From positions 179,320-243,319 of the forward strand of contig NZ_FNMV01000005.1 in NCBI RefSeq assembly GCF_900106645.1: a stretch of DNA of 64,000 bases. The letters run 5' to 3'. Below are positions 9,804 to 20,658 of the stretch, piece by piece. This DNA is from Flavobacterium degerlachei (GTDB lineage Bacteria > Bacteroidota > Bacteroidia > Flavobacteriales > Flavobacteriaceae). Both the position numbers and the translations under genes were made by a program. The notes under the pieces were generated by a model. The model was given only the letters and a program-made list of their open reading frames with translations, did not search any database and had not been told where the DNA came from. Position 1 is the first letter of the stretch. The number at the start of each line of letters is the position of its first letter.

Positions 9804-9837
9804 TAAGGCGCTTTCCATCTCGGAGGCGCCTTTTTTG
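9804..9837 (+). terminator. intrinsic terminator after asnB copy 1
   Basis: Stem AAGGCGC/GCGCCTT with a loop of about 14 nt, followed by a T-run, 28 nt after the asnB stop. Confidence 0.8.
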
Positions 9838-9950
9838 TGTTAACCAAAATATAGATTTGTAATAATATTCAGCTATTTTATTAAATAATTAGGTCTAGCT
9901 TCTTTTATATTAGGCTTCTTTTTTATATTAGCGTATCTAAACACCACATT

Positions 9951-11576
9951 ATGAAACGCTGTATTTTAATTTTCAGTTTACTGGCACTTACTTCTTGCTT
10001 AAAAAAGAACAAGACTGCCGTAGATACCATTGTTACGAATGCCACTATTTACACTGTAGATAAAGATTTCGGAACGGCAACTGCGATGGCTGTCAGTGAC
10101 GGTAAAATTGTAGCTGTGGGCAGCGATGATGAAATTAGAAACAACTTTGAATCAAGTAATGTAATAGAAGGAAAAGGGAAGTTTATTTACCCAGGACTAA
10201 TAGATGCACATTGTCATTTTTATGGTTTTGGACTTAGTCTTCAGGAAGTCGATTTGCGAGGGACTAAAAGTATGGCGGAAGTAGTAAAGCGGATTCAAGC
10301 TTTTCAAAAAGAAAAAAAATCAAATTTTATTGTTGGAAACGGATGGGATCAAAACGATTGGAATGTAAAAGAATTTCCTTCCAAAGCTATTTTGGATAAA
10401 TATTTTCCAAATATACCCGTGGTGCTGAATAGAGTAGATGGTCACGCCATTGTTGTCAATAGTAAAGCATTGGCGTTAGCGGGAATTACTAAAGATACAA
10501 AGGCAGATGGTGGTCAGATCGAAATTAAAAATGGAGAGCCAACGGGGATTTTAATAGATAATCCTATGGGATTGGTTTTTAATATAATTCCAAAACCAAG
10601 CCGAAAAACGCAAATAGCCGCGTTATTAGATGCTGAAAAAGTAATGTTTGATTACGGTTTGACAACGGTAAATGATGCGGGACTAGATCCAGATGTTATT
10701 GACTTGATAGATAGTTTGCAAAAAGCGAAAGCGATGAAGTTAAATGTTTACGCGATGGTCTCAGCCAGCCCAAAGAACATCGATATGTACCTTAAAAAAG
10801 GAATTTATAAAACGGATAATTTAAATGTGCGTTCTTTTAAAATGTATGGTGACGGAGCCTTAGGTTCTCGTGGGGCCTGCATGCATAAGCCATATTCAGA
10901 TAGTCCTGAACATCATGGTGCATTAATTACTCCTGTTATTGATATGAAAGTGACTGCAAATAGAATTGCGGCTTCTTCTTTTCAGCTAAATACACATGCA
11001 ATTGGAGATTCTGCAAATACAGTAATATTGAAAGTGTATAAAGAAGCCTTGACTGGAAAGAAAGACAGAAGGTGGAAAATTGAGCATGCACAAGTTTTAC
11101 GTGAGCAAGATTTTGATTATTTTAAGTTTGGAATAATTCCTTCCGTACAGCCTACACATGCTACCTCAGATATGTATTGGGCCGGAGATCGATTAGGAAA
11201 AGACCGTTTGAAAAATGCTTATGCTTATAAAAAATTACTTCAGAAAGCAGGTGTCATTGCTTTAGGAACTGATTTTCCAGTAGAGGAAGTGAATCCAATG
11301 TTGACTTTTCATGCTGCAGTAGCCAGAAAAGATAGCAAAGGTTATCCAAGAGGTGGTTTCCAAATTGAAAATGCATTGTCTAGAGAGGAAACTTTAAAAG
11401 GAATGACTATCTGGGCTGCCTATTCTAATTTTGAAGAAGAAGAAAAAGGAAGTCTTGAAGTTGGAAAATGGGCAGATTTTGTAATCTACGATAAAGATAT
11501 CATGAAAATAATGGAAAGTGAAATTCTTGAAATGAAGCCCGCTAATGTCTATTTAAAAGGGGCTAAGGTTAAATAA
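9951..11576 (+). CDS. lipoprotein amidohydrolase (YtcJ-like, amidohydrolase family 3)
   Basis: The protein has 541 residues. The N-terminus is a lipoprotein signal with lipobox 'LTSC' (Cys16), so the enzyme should be anchored in a membrane outside the cytoplasm. It has the 'YPGLIDAHCHFYGFG' metal-binding motif, a mid-protein 'GDGALGSRGA' segment, 'NTHAIGD', and a C-terminal 'GTDFPVE' aspartate motif, as in the YtcJ group of metal-dependent hydrolases. Substrates of this group are mostly unknown N-acyl or amide compounds. It lies between two asnB genes, but terminator and promoter signals suggest separate transcription. Confidence 0.9.
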   Translation: MKRCILIFSLLALTSCLKKNKTAVDTIVTNATIYTVDKDFGTATAMAVSDGKIVAVGSDDEIRNNFESSNVIEGKGKFIYPGLIDAHCHFYGFGLSLQEVDLRGTKSMAEVVKRIQAFQKEKKSNFIVGNGWDQNDWNVKEFPSKAILDKYFPNIPVVLNRVDGHAIVVNSKALALAGITKDTKADGGQIEIKNGEPTGILIDNPMGLVFNIIPKPSRKTQIAALLDAEKVMFDYGLTTVNDAGLDPDVIDLIDSLQKAKAMKLNVYAMVSASPKNIDMYLKKGIYKTDNLNVRSFKMYGDGALGSRGACMHKPYSDSPEHHGALITPVIDMKVTANRIAASSFQLNTHAIGDSANTVILKVYKEALTGKKDRRWKIEHAQVLREQDFDYFKFGIIPSVQPTHATSDMYWAGDRLGKDRLKNAYAYKKLLQKAGVIALGTDFPVEEVNPMLTFHAAVARKDSKGYPRGGFQIENALSREETLKGMTIWAAYSNFEEEEKGSLEVGKWADFVIYDKDIMKIMESEILEMKPANVYLKGAKVK

Positions 11577-11700
11577 GTAGAGTTGTTCACAAAGAAAAAT
11601 TTACAATTTATTACATAACACTTTCGTCTTTTGATGTGTGAGTTACACTTTTTACGTAAATAGCATTTTTTGGTTGTTAATTTAAACTAAAATATTTATT

Positions 11701-11735
11701 TGTGTTTTGTGTTTGTAACTGTTGACGCATCTTTG
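11701..11735 (+). promoter_or_regulatory. promoter block of asnB copy 2 (shared with copy 1)
   Basis: Same pattern and spacing as 8027-8061: TGTGTTTT, 4 nt, TTGTAACT, 5 nt, CGCATCTTTG. Here a TTTTG at 11705-11709 lies 18 nt before the CATCTTTG element, fitting a Bacteroidota -33/-7 pair. The ATG follows after 34 nt. Confidence 0.7.
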
Positions 11736-11769
11736 TGCTGTTAAATTAGAAAAAATACAATTATTAATT

Positions 11770-13386
11770 ATGTGTGGAATATTAGCCATTATTGGGAAGG
11801 GGAAAGACAGAGAACTTGTAAAAGAGCTTTCAAAAAGAATGTCACATCGTGGTCCAGACGAAAGCGATTTGCATGTAACTGAAAATGGACATATTTTGAG
11901 TCATGAACGCTTGTCAATTATTGATTTGCATTCAGGGAAGCAACCGATACAAGGTACAAAATCGGCTTATATGATTCATAATGGAGAAATATACAATCAC
12001 CAGGAATTAAGAGATGGAATTTTAAAAAATCATACTTTTAGAACTAAATCTGACTCGGAAGTTATCGTTCATTTGTATGAAGAGTTTGGTTTTGACTTTT
12101 GCAATATGCTTGATGGAGATTGGGCTTTTGTAATTGTTGATGGTGATAATTATATGGCTGGTAGAGATCCAATGGGTGTAAAGCCATTATATTACGGTTT
12201 AGACGAAAGAGGAAGAATTTATTTTTCATCTGAAATGAAATCTATTGCAGATCAATGTAGAACATTTGCGACATTTCCTCCCGGACATTATTATACTGCA
12301 AAAACGGGGTTTGTGAAATACTACCAACCAGAATATGAGGACTATTTAAAAGCCGACCAAGACCTAGATTTAGATGCAATACGGGAAACTTTGACAGAGG
12401 CAACTCGTAAGCGATTGATGAGCGATGTGCCTATTGGTGTGTTGCTTTCTGGTGGACTGGATTCATCATTAACTTCGGCAATAGCTGCAAGACTGTTGGC
12501 AGAAAAAGGTGAAAAGTTACATTCATTTTCGATAGGATTGGATATTGATGCTCCAGATGCAATTGCAGCAAGAAAAGTGGCAGCATTCATCGGGACGAAC
12601 CATCACGAAGTGTATTTCACTGTTGAAGAAGGAATAGAAATAATAGAAAAGTTAATCTGGAATCTAGAAACCTATGACTTGACTTCAATTAGAGCGAGTG
12701 TTCCAATGTATTTCTTGTCGAAAGCAATAACTGATTTAGGTGTAAAGGTGGTTCTTTCGGGAGAAGGAGCTGATGAGGTTTTTGGTGGGTATTTGTATTT
12801 TAGAAATGCTCCGTCAAGCGAAGATTTTCAAAAAGAGACAATTGAAAGAGTTCAGAAATTATTTACAGCTGATTTACTAAGAGCTGATAAATCAACAATG
12901 GCGCATGGATTAGAGACTAGGGTTCCTTTTTTGGATAAAGCATTTTTAGATGTTGCTATTCGAATTAAAGCCAAAGAAAAAATGCCGAAATCATATGATG
13001 AAAAAGAAAAATATGTTTTAAGAAAAGCATTTGATACTCCCGATGATCCATATCTTCCAGACGAAGTTTTATGGAGGCAAAAAGAGCAGTTCTCTGATGG
13101 TGTGGGTTATAGTTGGATTGATGGCCTAATCAAATATTGTTCTTCTCAAGTTACTGATGAACAGTTGGCAGGAGCGATTGCTGAATTTCCTTTTAATTCT
13201 CCAACCACGAAAGAAGCTTATTTTTACAGATCAATATTTCATAAGTATTATCCTCAAGTAAGTGCCGCTCAAACGGTTAGAAAGTGGATTCCAAAATGGC
13301 AAGAAAATGAGGACCCAAGTGGAAGGGCAAATGCAGCTCACGTTAAGGCGGATACAGAAATGGCTAAAACAAGAATAGTTGTATAG
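11770..13386 (+). CDS. asnB: asparagine synthetase B (glutamine-hydrolysing), copy 2
   Basis: The open frame extends back to a TTG at 11722, but the ATG at 11770 must be the start because it gives MCGIL with the catalytic Cys2. That makes 538 residues. The synthetase domain has 'LLSGGLDSS' at about residue 226, 'VLSGEGADEVFGGY' and 'ETRVPFLDKAF'. It is clearly homologous to copy 1 along its length, including 'WRQKEQFSDGVGY', but differs at many positions, so the duplication is not recent. All catalytic motifs are present in both copies. Confidence 0.95.
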   Translation: MCGILAIIGKGKDRELVKELSKRMSHRGPDESDLHVTENGHILSHERLSIIDLHSGKQPIQGTKSAYMIHNGEIYNHQELRDGILKNHTFRTKSDSEVIVHLYEEFGFDFCNMLDGDWAFVIVDGDNYMAGRDPMGVKPLYYGLDERGRIYFSSEMKSIADQCRTFATFPPGHYYTAKTGFVKYYQPEYEDYLKADQDLDLDAIRETLTEATRKRLMSDVPIGVLLSGGLDSSLTSAIAARLLAEKGEKLHSFSIGLDIDAPDAIAARKVAAFIGTNHHEVYFTVEEGIEIIEKLIWNLETYDLTSIRASVPMYFLSKAITDLGVKVVLSGEGADEVFGGYLYFRNAPSSEDFQKETIERVQKLFTADLLRADKSTMAHGLETRVPFLDKAFLDVAIRIKAKEKMPKSYDEKEKYVLRKAFDTPDDPYLPDEVLWRQKEQFSDGVGYSWIDGLIKYCSSQVTDEQLAGAIAEFPFNSPTTKEAYFYRSIFHKYYPQVSAAQTVRKWIPKWQENEDPSGRANAAHVKADTEMAKTRIVV

Positions 13387-13403
13387 CATGGCTTAGGATA
13401 ATG

Positions 13404-13434
13404 AAACGTTCTCGATTTTGAGAGCGTTTTTTTA
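13404..13434 (+). terminator. intrinsic terminator after asnB copy 2
   Basis: Imperfect stem AAACGtTCTC / GAGAgCGTTT followed by a T-run, 18 nt after the stop codon. Confidence 0.75.
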
Positions 13435-13494
13435 TGCTTTAAATCGATAAAATGTTAATAACTTAACACCTTAAAAAGGTATTTTAACGGTTAA

Positions 13495-15498
<2,004 letters not shown>

Positions 15499-15547
15499 TA
15501 GGGTGTCTAAACACTGATTAACTAACCAAAAAATACACACATATAAT

Positions 15548-16483
15548 ATGAAAGTTACTATTGTAGGAGCAGGAAATGTAGGAGCAACATGCGCAGACGT
15601 AATTTCTTATAGAGGAATTGCAAGTGAAGTTGTGTTGTTAGATATTAAAGAAGGATTTGCTGAGGGTAAAGCGTTGGATATAATGCAATGTGCTACCAAT
15701 ACAGGATTTAATACGAAGGTGTCAGGTGTTACTAATGATTATTCAAAAACTGCAAATAGTAGTGTTGTGGTAATTACATCTGGAATTCCAAGAAAACCAG
15801 GAATGACTCGTGAAGAATTAATTGGAATCAATGCGGGAATTGTAAAAACTGTTGTTGAAAGCGTTTTGGTACATTCGCCAGAAGCAATTATCGTAGTAGT
15901 TTCAAATCCAATGGATACAATGACTTATTTAGCATTGAAATCTACAGGATTGCCAAAAAACAGAATAATAGGAATGGGTGGAGCTCTTGATAGTTCTCGT
16001 TTTAGAACGTACTTGTCAATGGCTTTAGATAAACCAGCAAATGATATCTCTGCGATGGTTATTGGAGGACATGGTGATACGACAATGATTCCTTTGACGC
16101 GTTTAGCATCATACAATGGTATTCCAGTATCGCAATTTCTATCTGAAGAAGCTTTACAGAAAGTGGCTGCCGATACTATGGTAGGAGGAGCAACACTAAC
16201 AGGGCTTTTAGGAACTTCAGCTTGGTATGCGCCAGGAGCATCAGTTGCTTATTTGGTAGATAGTATTTTGAATGACCAAAAGAAAATGATTGCTTGTTCT
16301 GTTTTTGTTGAAGGCGAATATGAGCAAAATGACATCTGTATAGGTGTACCTTGTATAATAGGTAAAAATGGAGTGGAAGAAATTATAGAAATTGAGTTAA
16401 ACGATAGTGAAAAAGCTAAGTTTGCTAAAAGTGCTGAAGCAGTTAGGCAAATGAATGATGCCTTGAAATCAATTTTAGCTTAA
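15548..16483 (+). CDS. mdh: malate dehydrogenase
   Basis: This TCA-cycle enzyme interconverts malate and oxaloacetate with NAD. The 311 residues match the lactate-dehydrogenase-like malate dehydrogenase type. Seen: Rossmann motif 'VGAGNVGA' at the N-terminus, substrate-loop 'GIPRKPGMTREEL', 'VSNPMD', 'GMGGALDSSRFR', and the catalytic histidine in 'IGGHGDTTMIPL'. It follows gyrB by 49 bp and has its own terminator. Confidence 0.95.
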   Translation: MKVTIVGAGNVGATCADVISYRGIASEVVLLDIKEGFAEGKALDIMQCATNTGFNTKVSGVTNDYSKTANSSVVVITSGIPRKPGMTREELIGINAGIVKTVVESVLVHSPEAIIVVVSNPMDTMTYLALKSTGLPKNRIIGMGGALDSSRFRTYLSMALDKPANDISAMVIGGHGDTTMIPLTRLASYNGIPVSQFLSEEALQKVAADTMVGGATLTGLLGTSAWYAPGASVAYLVDSILNDQKKMIACSVFVEGEYEQNDICIGVPCIIGKNGVEEIIEIELNDSEKAKFAKSAEAVRQMNDALKSILA

Positions 16484-16504
16484 TCCAATTGTTATATATT
16501 AATG

Positions 16505-16532
16505 AAGACTGCAGTTATGCAGTCTTTTTTTT
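16505..16532 (+). terminator. intrinsic terminator after mdh
   Basis: Stem AAGACTGCA/TGCAGTCTT with a 4-nt loop and a T-run, 21 nt after the mdh stop. Confidence 0.9.
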
Positions 16533-16552
16533 GAGATTAATCAATAAATAAA

Positions 16553-16583
16553 TTGGTTAATGTTAACGTTAATTATATATTTG
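16553..16583 (+). promoter_or_regulatory. predicted promoter of secDF
   Basis: TTG (16553-16555), 20-nt spacer, TATATTTG (16576-16583). This fits the Bacteroidota primary sigma-factor consensus. It lies about 120 nt before the secDF start. Confidence 0.6.
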
Positions 16584-16703
16584 CTCGGTTAAAAAAAAAT
16601 AATATAATGCCTACTTTTGGTTTTTTAGATTTAAATCATTGTCAGGTTGAATGTTACGGGTTGGAAAAATAAATAAATATTAAATAATTAATTTTTAGTA
16701 ATA

Positions 16704-19673
16704 ATGCAGAATAAAGGACTTATTAAATTTTTCGCAATTCTATTTGCATTGGTAAGTATTTACCAGCTTTCTTTCACATTTGTGTCAAGCAAAATAAAAG
16801 ATGACGCTAAATCTTTCTCCGGAGGAAATCCAGAAAAAGAAGCGAGATATTTAGATTCTATTGGTAAAGAAAAAGTGTATAACTTAGGATTTACAGATTT
16901 TACTTTTGATGAAGTAACAGACAAGCAAATTAATAAAGGTCTTGACTTGGAAGGTGGTATCAATGTGATATTACAAATTTCAGTAAAGGACATATTAAAA
17001 GGATTATCTAATAATTCTAAAAACCCTGTTTTTAATAAGTCTTTAGCGGATGCAACTGCAAATCAAAAAGGAAATCAAACTTATATAGATGCTTTCTTTG
17101 AAGCTTTTGAAGCTAATTCTAAAGGAACCGTTAAATTGGCATCTCCTGATATTTTTGCTAACAGAAGTTTGCAAGGCGAAGGTGGAGTTGATTTTCAAAT
17201 GACTGACTCGCAAGTTCAAAAAGTTATCAAAAGAAAAGTTGATGAATCTGTGGAAAGTGCATTTGGCGTTTTGAGAAAACGTATTGACAAATTTGGTGTA
17301 GCTCAACCTAATATTCAAAAACTAGGGGAATCTGGACAAATCCTTGTTGAACTTCCTGGTGCTAAAGATGTAGATAGAATAAAAAAATTATTACAAAGTA
17401 CTGCTCAGTTAGAGTTTTGGGAAACGTATAAGATTGATGAAATGGGTAGCTTTTTAGTAGCCGCAAATGAATCATTGAAAAAAACTGTAGTAAATACAGT
17501 AGAATCTAAGCCAGTAGTGAAAGACTCATTGAGTGCTTTATTAACTGACGGAAAGGATTCTTCTGCAACTAAAAAAGGTAATAATCCTTTATTTGACAAA
17601 ATTCTTGCTCAAGGTGGTGGACCAGTTCTAGGACTTTTCTCTCCAAAAGATACAGCTACAATAAATGGATACCTAAAAAGATCTGATATTAGAGTTTTAT
17701 TGCCTGCAGAGCAGCGTTATGCTAAATTTGTTTGGGGTAAACTAACCACAATACAAGATGATAAAGCAAAAGATATTGAAGCTGTTGAATTATATGCTTT
17801 AAAAGGGAATAGAGATAATGTACCTGCAATGGGTGGTGGTGTAGTTAGTGATGCTAAAGATACTTTTGACCAATTAGGTAAGCCAGCCGTTTCTATGCAA
17901 ATGGATGGACAAGGTGCAAAAGCTTGGGAAGAATTGACTGGAAAAGCATATACTCAAAAAAGTAACATTGCTATCGTTCTTGATAATATTGTTTACTCTG
18001 CTCCAGGAGTTTCAACTGGGCCCATTTCAGGAGGAAGATCTGAAATTTCAGGATCGTTTGACGTAACAGAAACTAAAGATTTAGCTAACGTTTTAAGAGC
18101 TGGTAAACTTCCTGCTTCTGCTGATATTATTCAGTCTGAAGTTGTAGGACCATCCTTAGGTCAAGAAGCGATTGACAATGGTACAACTTCTGCAATTGTT
18201 GGAATGCTATTAGTATCTCTTTGGATGATGGTTTACTACGGTAAAGCGGGTTGGTATGCTAACGTAGCTTTAGCGGTTAACTTATTATTCTTATTTGGTA
18301 TTTTAGCAAGTTTAGGTGCTGTTCTTACTTTGCCTGGTATTGCCGGTATTGTGTTAACAATGGGTACTGCGGTCGATGCGAATATTATTATCTATGAAAG
18401 AGCAAAGGAAGAATTGCGTGAAGGTAAAACGCTAGAAGAAGCTGTTAAAGCATCTTATAGTTGGACTGGAGCTATGCGTTCAATCGTAGATGCTAACGTT
18501 ACACACATATTGACTGGAGCTGTATTGTTCATTTTTGGTTCTGGACCAATTAAAGGATTTGCTACTACTTTATTAATTGGTATCATAACCTCTTTATTTA
18601 CTTCTATTTTTATCGCAAGAATATTTATTGATTGGAGTATAAGAAAAAATAGTAATATGTCATTTGTGACAGGATTTTCTAAAAACTTCTTTACAAACTT
18701 TAATTTTGATTTCTTACGTTTTAAAAAATGGGCATATTTATTCTCTGCAATTGTAGTTGTAATAAGTATTGTGTCATTGGCAACTAATAAACTAGATCAA
18801 GGTGTTGATTTTGTTGGAGGAAGAACTTTTCAAGTTCGTTTTGAAAAACCAGTTGAAGCAGAAGTAGTGAAAGAAGAATTGACAAAAGTCTTTGGAAGCG
18901 CAGAAGCTAAAATATTTGGTGATGATAATCAACTTAAGATTACTACTAAATATAAAGTAGAAGAACACGGAATTGAAGCTGATCAAGAAGTGAATAAGTT
19001 GATGTTCGAAAGTTTAAAAAATCATTTTTCTGCTGGATTGACATATGAAAAATTTGTAAATCCTTATGAAGGTAAGAAATTCGGAATTGTGCAAGCCTCA
19101 AAAGTAGGACCTACAGTTGCTGAAGATATCAAAACTAACGCTTACTGGGCTGTACTTGGAGCTATGGCGATTGTATTTTTATACCTAATGATTAGTTTTA
19201 GAAAATGGCAATATAGTTTAGGTGCGATTGCTGCGGTAGCGCATGACGTAATATTTGTTTTGGGAATTTATTCTTTATGTTACAAGTTTATGCCATTCGG
19301 AATGGAAATCGATCAACATTTTATTGCTGCAATTCTTACTGTAATAGGTTATTCTATGAATGATACAGTAATTGTATTTGATAGAGTTCGTGAATTCTTA
19401 GATGGTAAAACAAAAGGTACATTTTCTGAAATTGTAAATAAATCGATTAATTCAACTATGTCAAGAACAATTAATACTTCAGCGACAATGATCGTTGTGT
19501 TATTGATCATGTTCATTTTTGGAGGGGAGTCAATTAGAGGATTTATATTTGCGATGCTTATAGGTATTATTGTTGGAACTTACTCTTCATTATTTATTGC
19601 TACACCAGTATTGGTTGACACAATTTCTAGAGAAGATAAAAAGTTAATCGAGAAGCAACATCAAGAAAGCTAA
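16704..19673 (+). CDS. secDF: fused protein translocase subunit SecDF
   Basis: One 989-residue chain combines SecD and SecF, the proton-driven factors that help SecYEG release exported proteins. The N-terminal helix (residues 4-25) is followed by a large periplasmic region with 'NKGLDLEGGINVILQ'. The SecD transmembrane block contains 'GTAVDANIIIYERAKEEL'. A second helix at about residue 680 opens the SecF half, with 'QGVDFVGGRTFQVRF' and the matching block 'GYSMNDTVIVFDRVREF'. Both six-helix halves are intact. The fusion is usual in Bacteroidota. It is flanked by a promoter and a strong terminator. Confidence 0.97.
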   Translation: MQNKGLIKFFAILFALVSIYQLSFTFVSSKIKDDAKSFSGGNPEKEARYLDSIGKEKVYNLGFTDFTFDEVTDKQINKGLDLEGGINVILQISVKDILKGLSNNSKNPVFNKSLADATANQKGNQTYIDAFFEAFEANSKGTVKLASPDIFANRSLQGEGGVDFQMTDSQVQKVIKRKVDESVESAFGVLRKRIDKFGVAQPNIQKLGESGQILVELPGAKDVDRIKKLLQSTAQLEFWETYKIDEMGSFLVAANESLKKTVVNTVESKPVVKDSLSALLTDGKDSSATKKGNNPLFDKILAQGGGPVLGLFSPKDTATINGYLKRSDIRVLLPAEQRYAKFVWGKLTTIQDDKAKDIEAVELYALKGNRDNVPAMGGGVVSDAKDTFDQLGKPAVSMQMDGQGAKAWEELTGKAYTQKSNIAIVLDNIVYSAPGVSTGPISGGRSEISGSFDVTETKDLANVLRAGKLPASADIIQSEVVGPSLGQEAIDNGTTSAIVGMLLVSLWMMVYYGKAGWYANVALAVNLLFLFGILASLGAVLTLPGIAGIVLTMGTAVDANIIIYERAKEELREGKTLEEAVKASYSWTGAMRSIVDANVTHILTGAVLFIFGSGPIKGFATTLLIGIITSLFTSIFIARIFIDWSIRKNSNMSFVTGFSKNFFTNFNFDFLRFKKWAYLFSAIVVVISIVSLATNKLDQGVDFVGGRTFQVRFEKPVEAEVVKEELTKVFGSAEAKIFGDDNQLKITTKYKVEEHGIEADQEVNKLMFESLKNHFSAGLTYEKFVNPYEGKKFGIVQASKVGPTVAEDIKTNAYWAVLGAMAIVFLYLMISFRKWQYSLGAIAAVAHDVIFVLGIYSLCYKFMPFGMEIDQHFIAAILTVIGYSMNDTVIVFDRVREFLDGKTKGTFSEIVNKSINSTMSRTINTSATMIVVLLIMFIFGGESIRGFIFAMLIGIIVGTYSSLFIATPVLVDTISREDKKLIEKQHQES

Positions 19674-19692
19674 GATATACTTAACATATTTT

Positions 19693-19724
19693 AAAAGGCC
19701 CGACGTAAGTTGGGCCTTTTTTTT
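19693..19724 (+). terminator. intrinsic terminator after secDF
   Basis: Stem AAAAGGCCC/GGGCCTTTT with a loop of about 9-10 nt, followed by a T-run, 20 nt after the secDF stop. Confidence 0.9.
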
Positions 19725-19812
19725 GTTTTGGCTTTTTGTTTCTATCAATTTTAAATTGACTAATTTTAATAGAAGTATTTGGTTACCTACTTTTTCTAAA
19801 ATAAGTCTAATC

Positions 19813-20427
19813 ATGAGTACAAATACACGCTTTACTTTATTCTTATTGCTTATCATTTCTGCTGTTCATGCGCAGGATGTAGAGCATAGTAATTCGGTTG
19901 GTGTGTATTATGGCTTTGGGAATGATATCAAAAACAAAGATTACAGCTATAATAGTCATTATTTTAAATTACAATTTTGTACAGTACTAAAAGAATCTAA
20001 AAAAATGAAATATGAATTGCTGGTCCAGCCGCAAGTTGACTTTGTGGAGCATCAGCTTTTAAATTTGTATTATATTAAGGAAGATGTTGCAAATTACCAG
20101 GAAAAAAGGTTAGAATATGGCAGGTTGAAAAACATTAAAAATTATAGTTTAAATTTCGGATTGGTTGCTTCTAGGTCTTTGAGTGAAAGATTTAGTGTTT
20201 TTATGTTGGCGAGCATAGGACCTATGGTGACTGATACGGAGACGGAAAGACTTTCTAAAGGATTTGCCTTTTCGACTGTGTTGTCTTTAGGATTTTCGTT
20301 TAAAATTCACACTTCAATTTTCGAATTTAGACCTAATTTTGGGCATTTATCGAATGCTGGACTGCAACAGTTGAATAATGGGTTTAATTCGGTAAACTTA
20401 GAACTTGGTTTGAATGTGCCGTTGTAG
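19813..20427 (+). CDS. PagL-like lipid A deacylase / acyloxyacyl hydrolase family outer-membrane protein
   Basis: The ATG at 19813 gives a 204-residue protein with a clear signal peptide (MSTNTRFTLFLLLIISAVHA, then Q); the frame extends to 19723 but that region carries the secDF terminator. Alternating strands suggest an 8-stranded barrel. The C-terminus has 'GHLSNAGLQQLNNGFNS', which closely matches the active-site segment of PagL, the outer-membrane enzyme that removes the 3-O-acyl chain of lipid A. His178 and Ser180 fit the catalytic pair. The position equivalent to the PagL glutamate (His+14) is Asn192 here, so activity is uncertain. Confidence 0.6.
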   Translation: MSTNTRFTLFLLLIISAVHAQDVEHSNSVGVYYGFGNDIKNKDYSYNSHYFKLQFCTVLKESKKMKYELLVQPQVDFVEHQLLNLYYIKEDVANYQEKRLEYGRLKNIKNYSLNFGLVASRSLSERFSVFMLASIGPMVTDTETERLSKGFAFSTVLSLGFSFKIHTSIFEFRPNFGHLSNAGLQQLNNGFNSVNLELGLNVPL

Positions 20428-20658
20428 TTATTTCTTTTAGGTAATTTTGGTCGTTAGTTTTTGGCATTAATGTAACGAGAAGTTTATTGTAAGGAGCGCA
20501 GTTTTAGGAAGTGTATGGCTTTTTTTTTGGGATATATAATTCTTGAATAGTTCAACAATATCTAATTTTTTAGTTTATAAAGTTGTGTAATTTTATATAT
20601 TTACTGGAATTGATTTAATGAGCTTTTTATGTTTGCTCAAATTTAAAATTAACGAATA

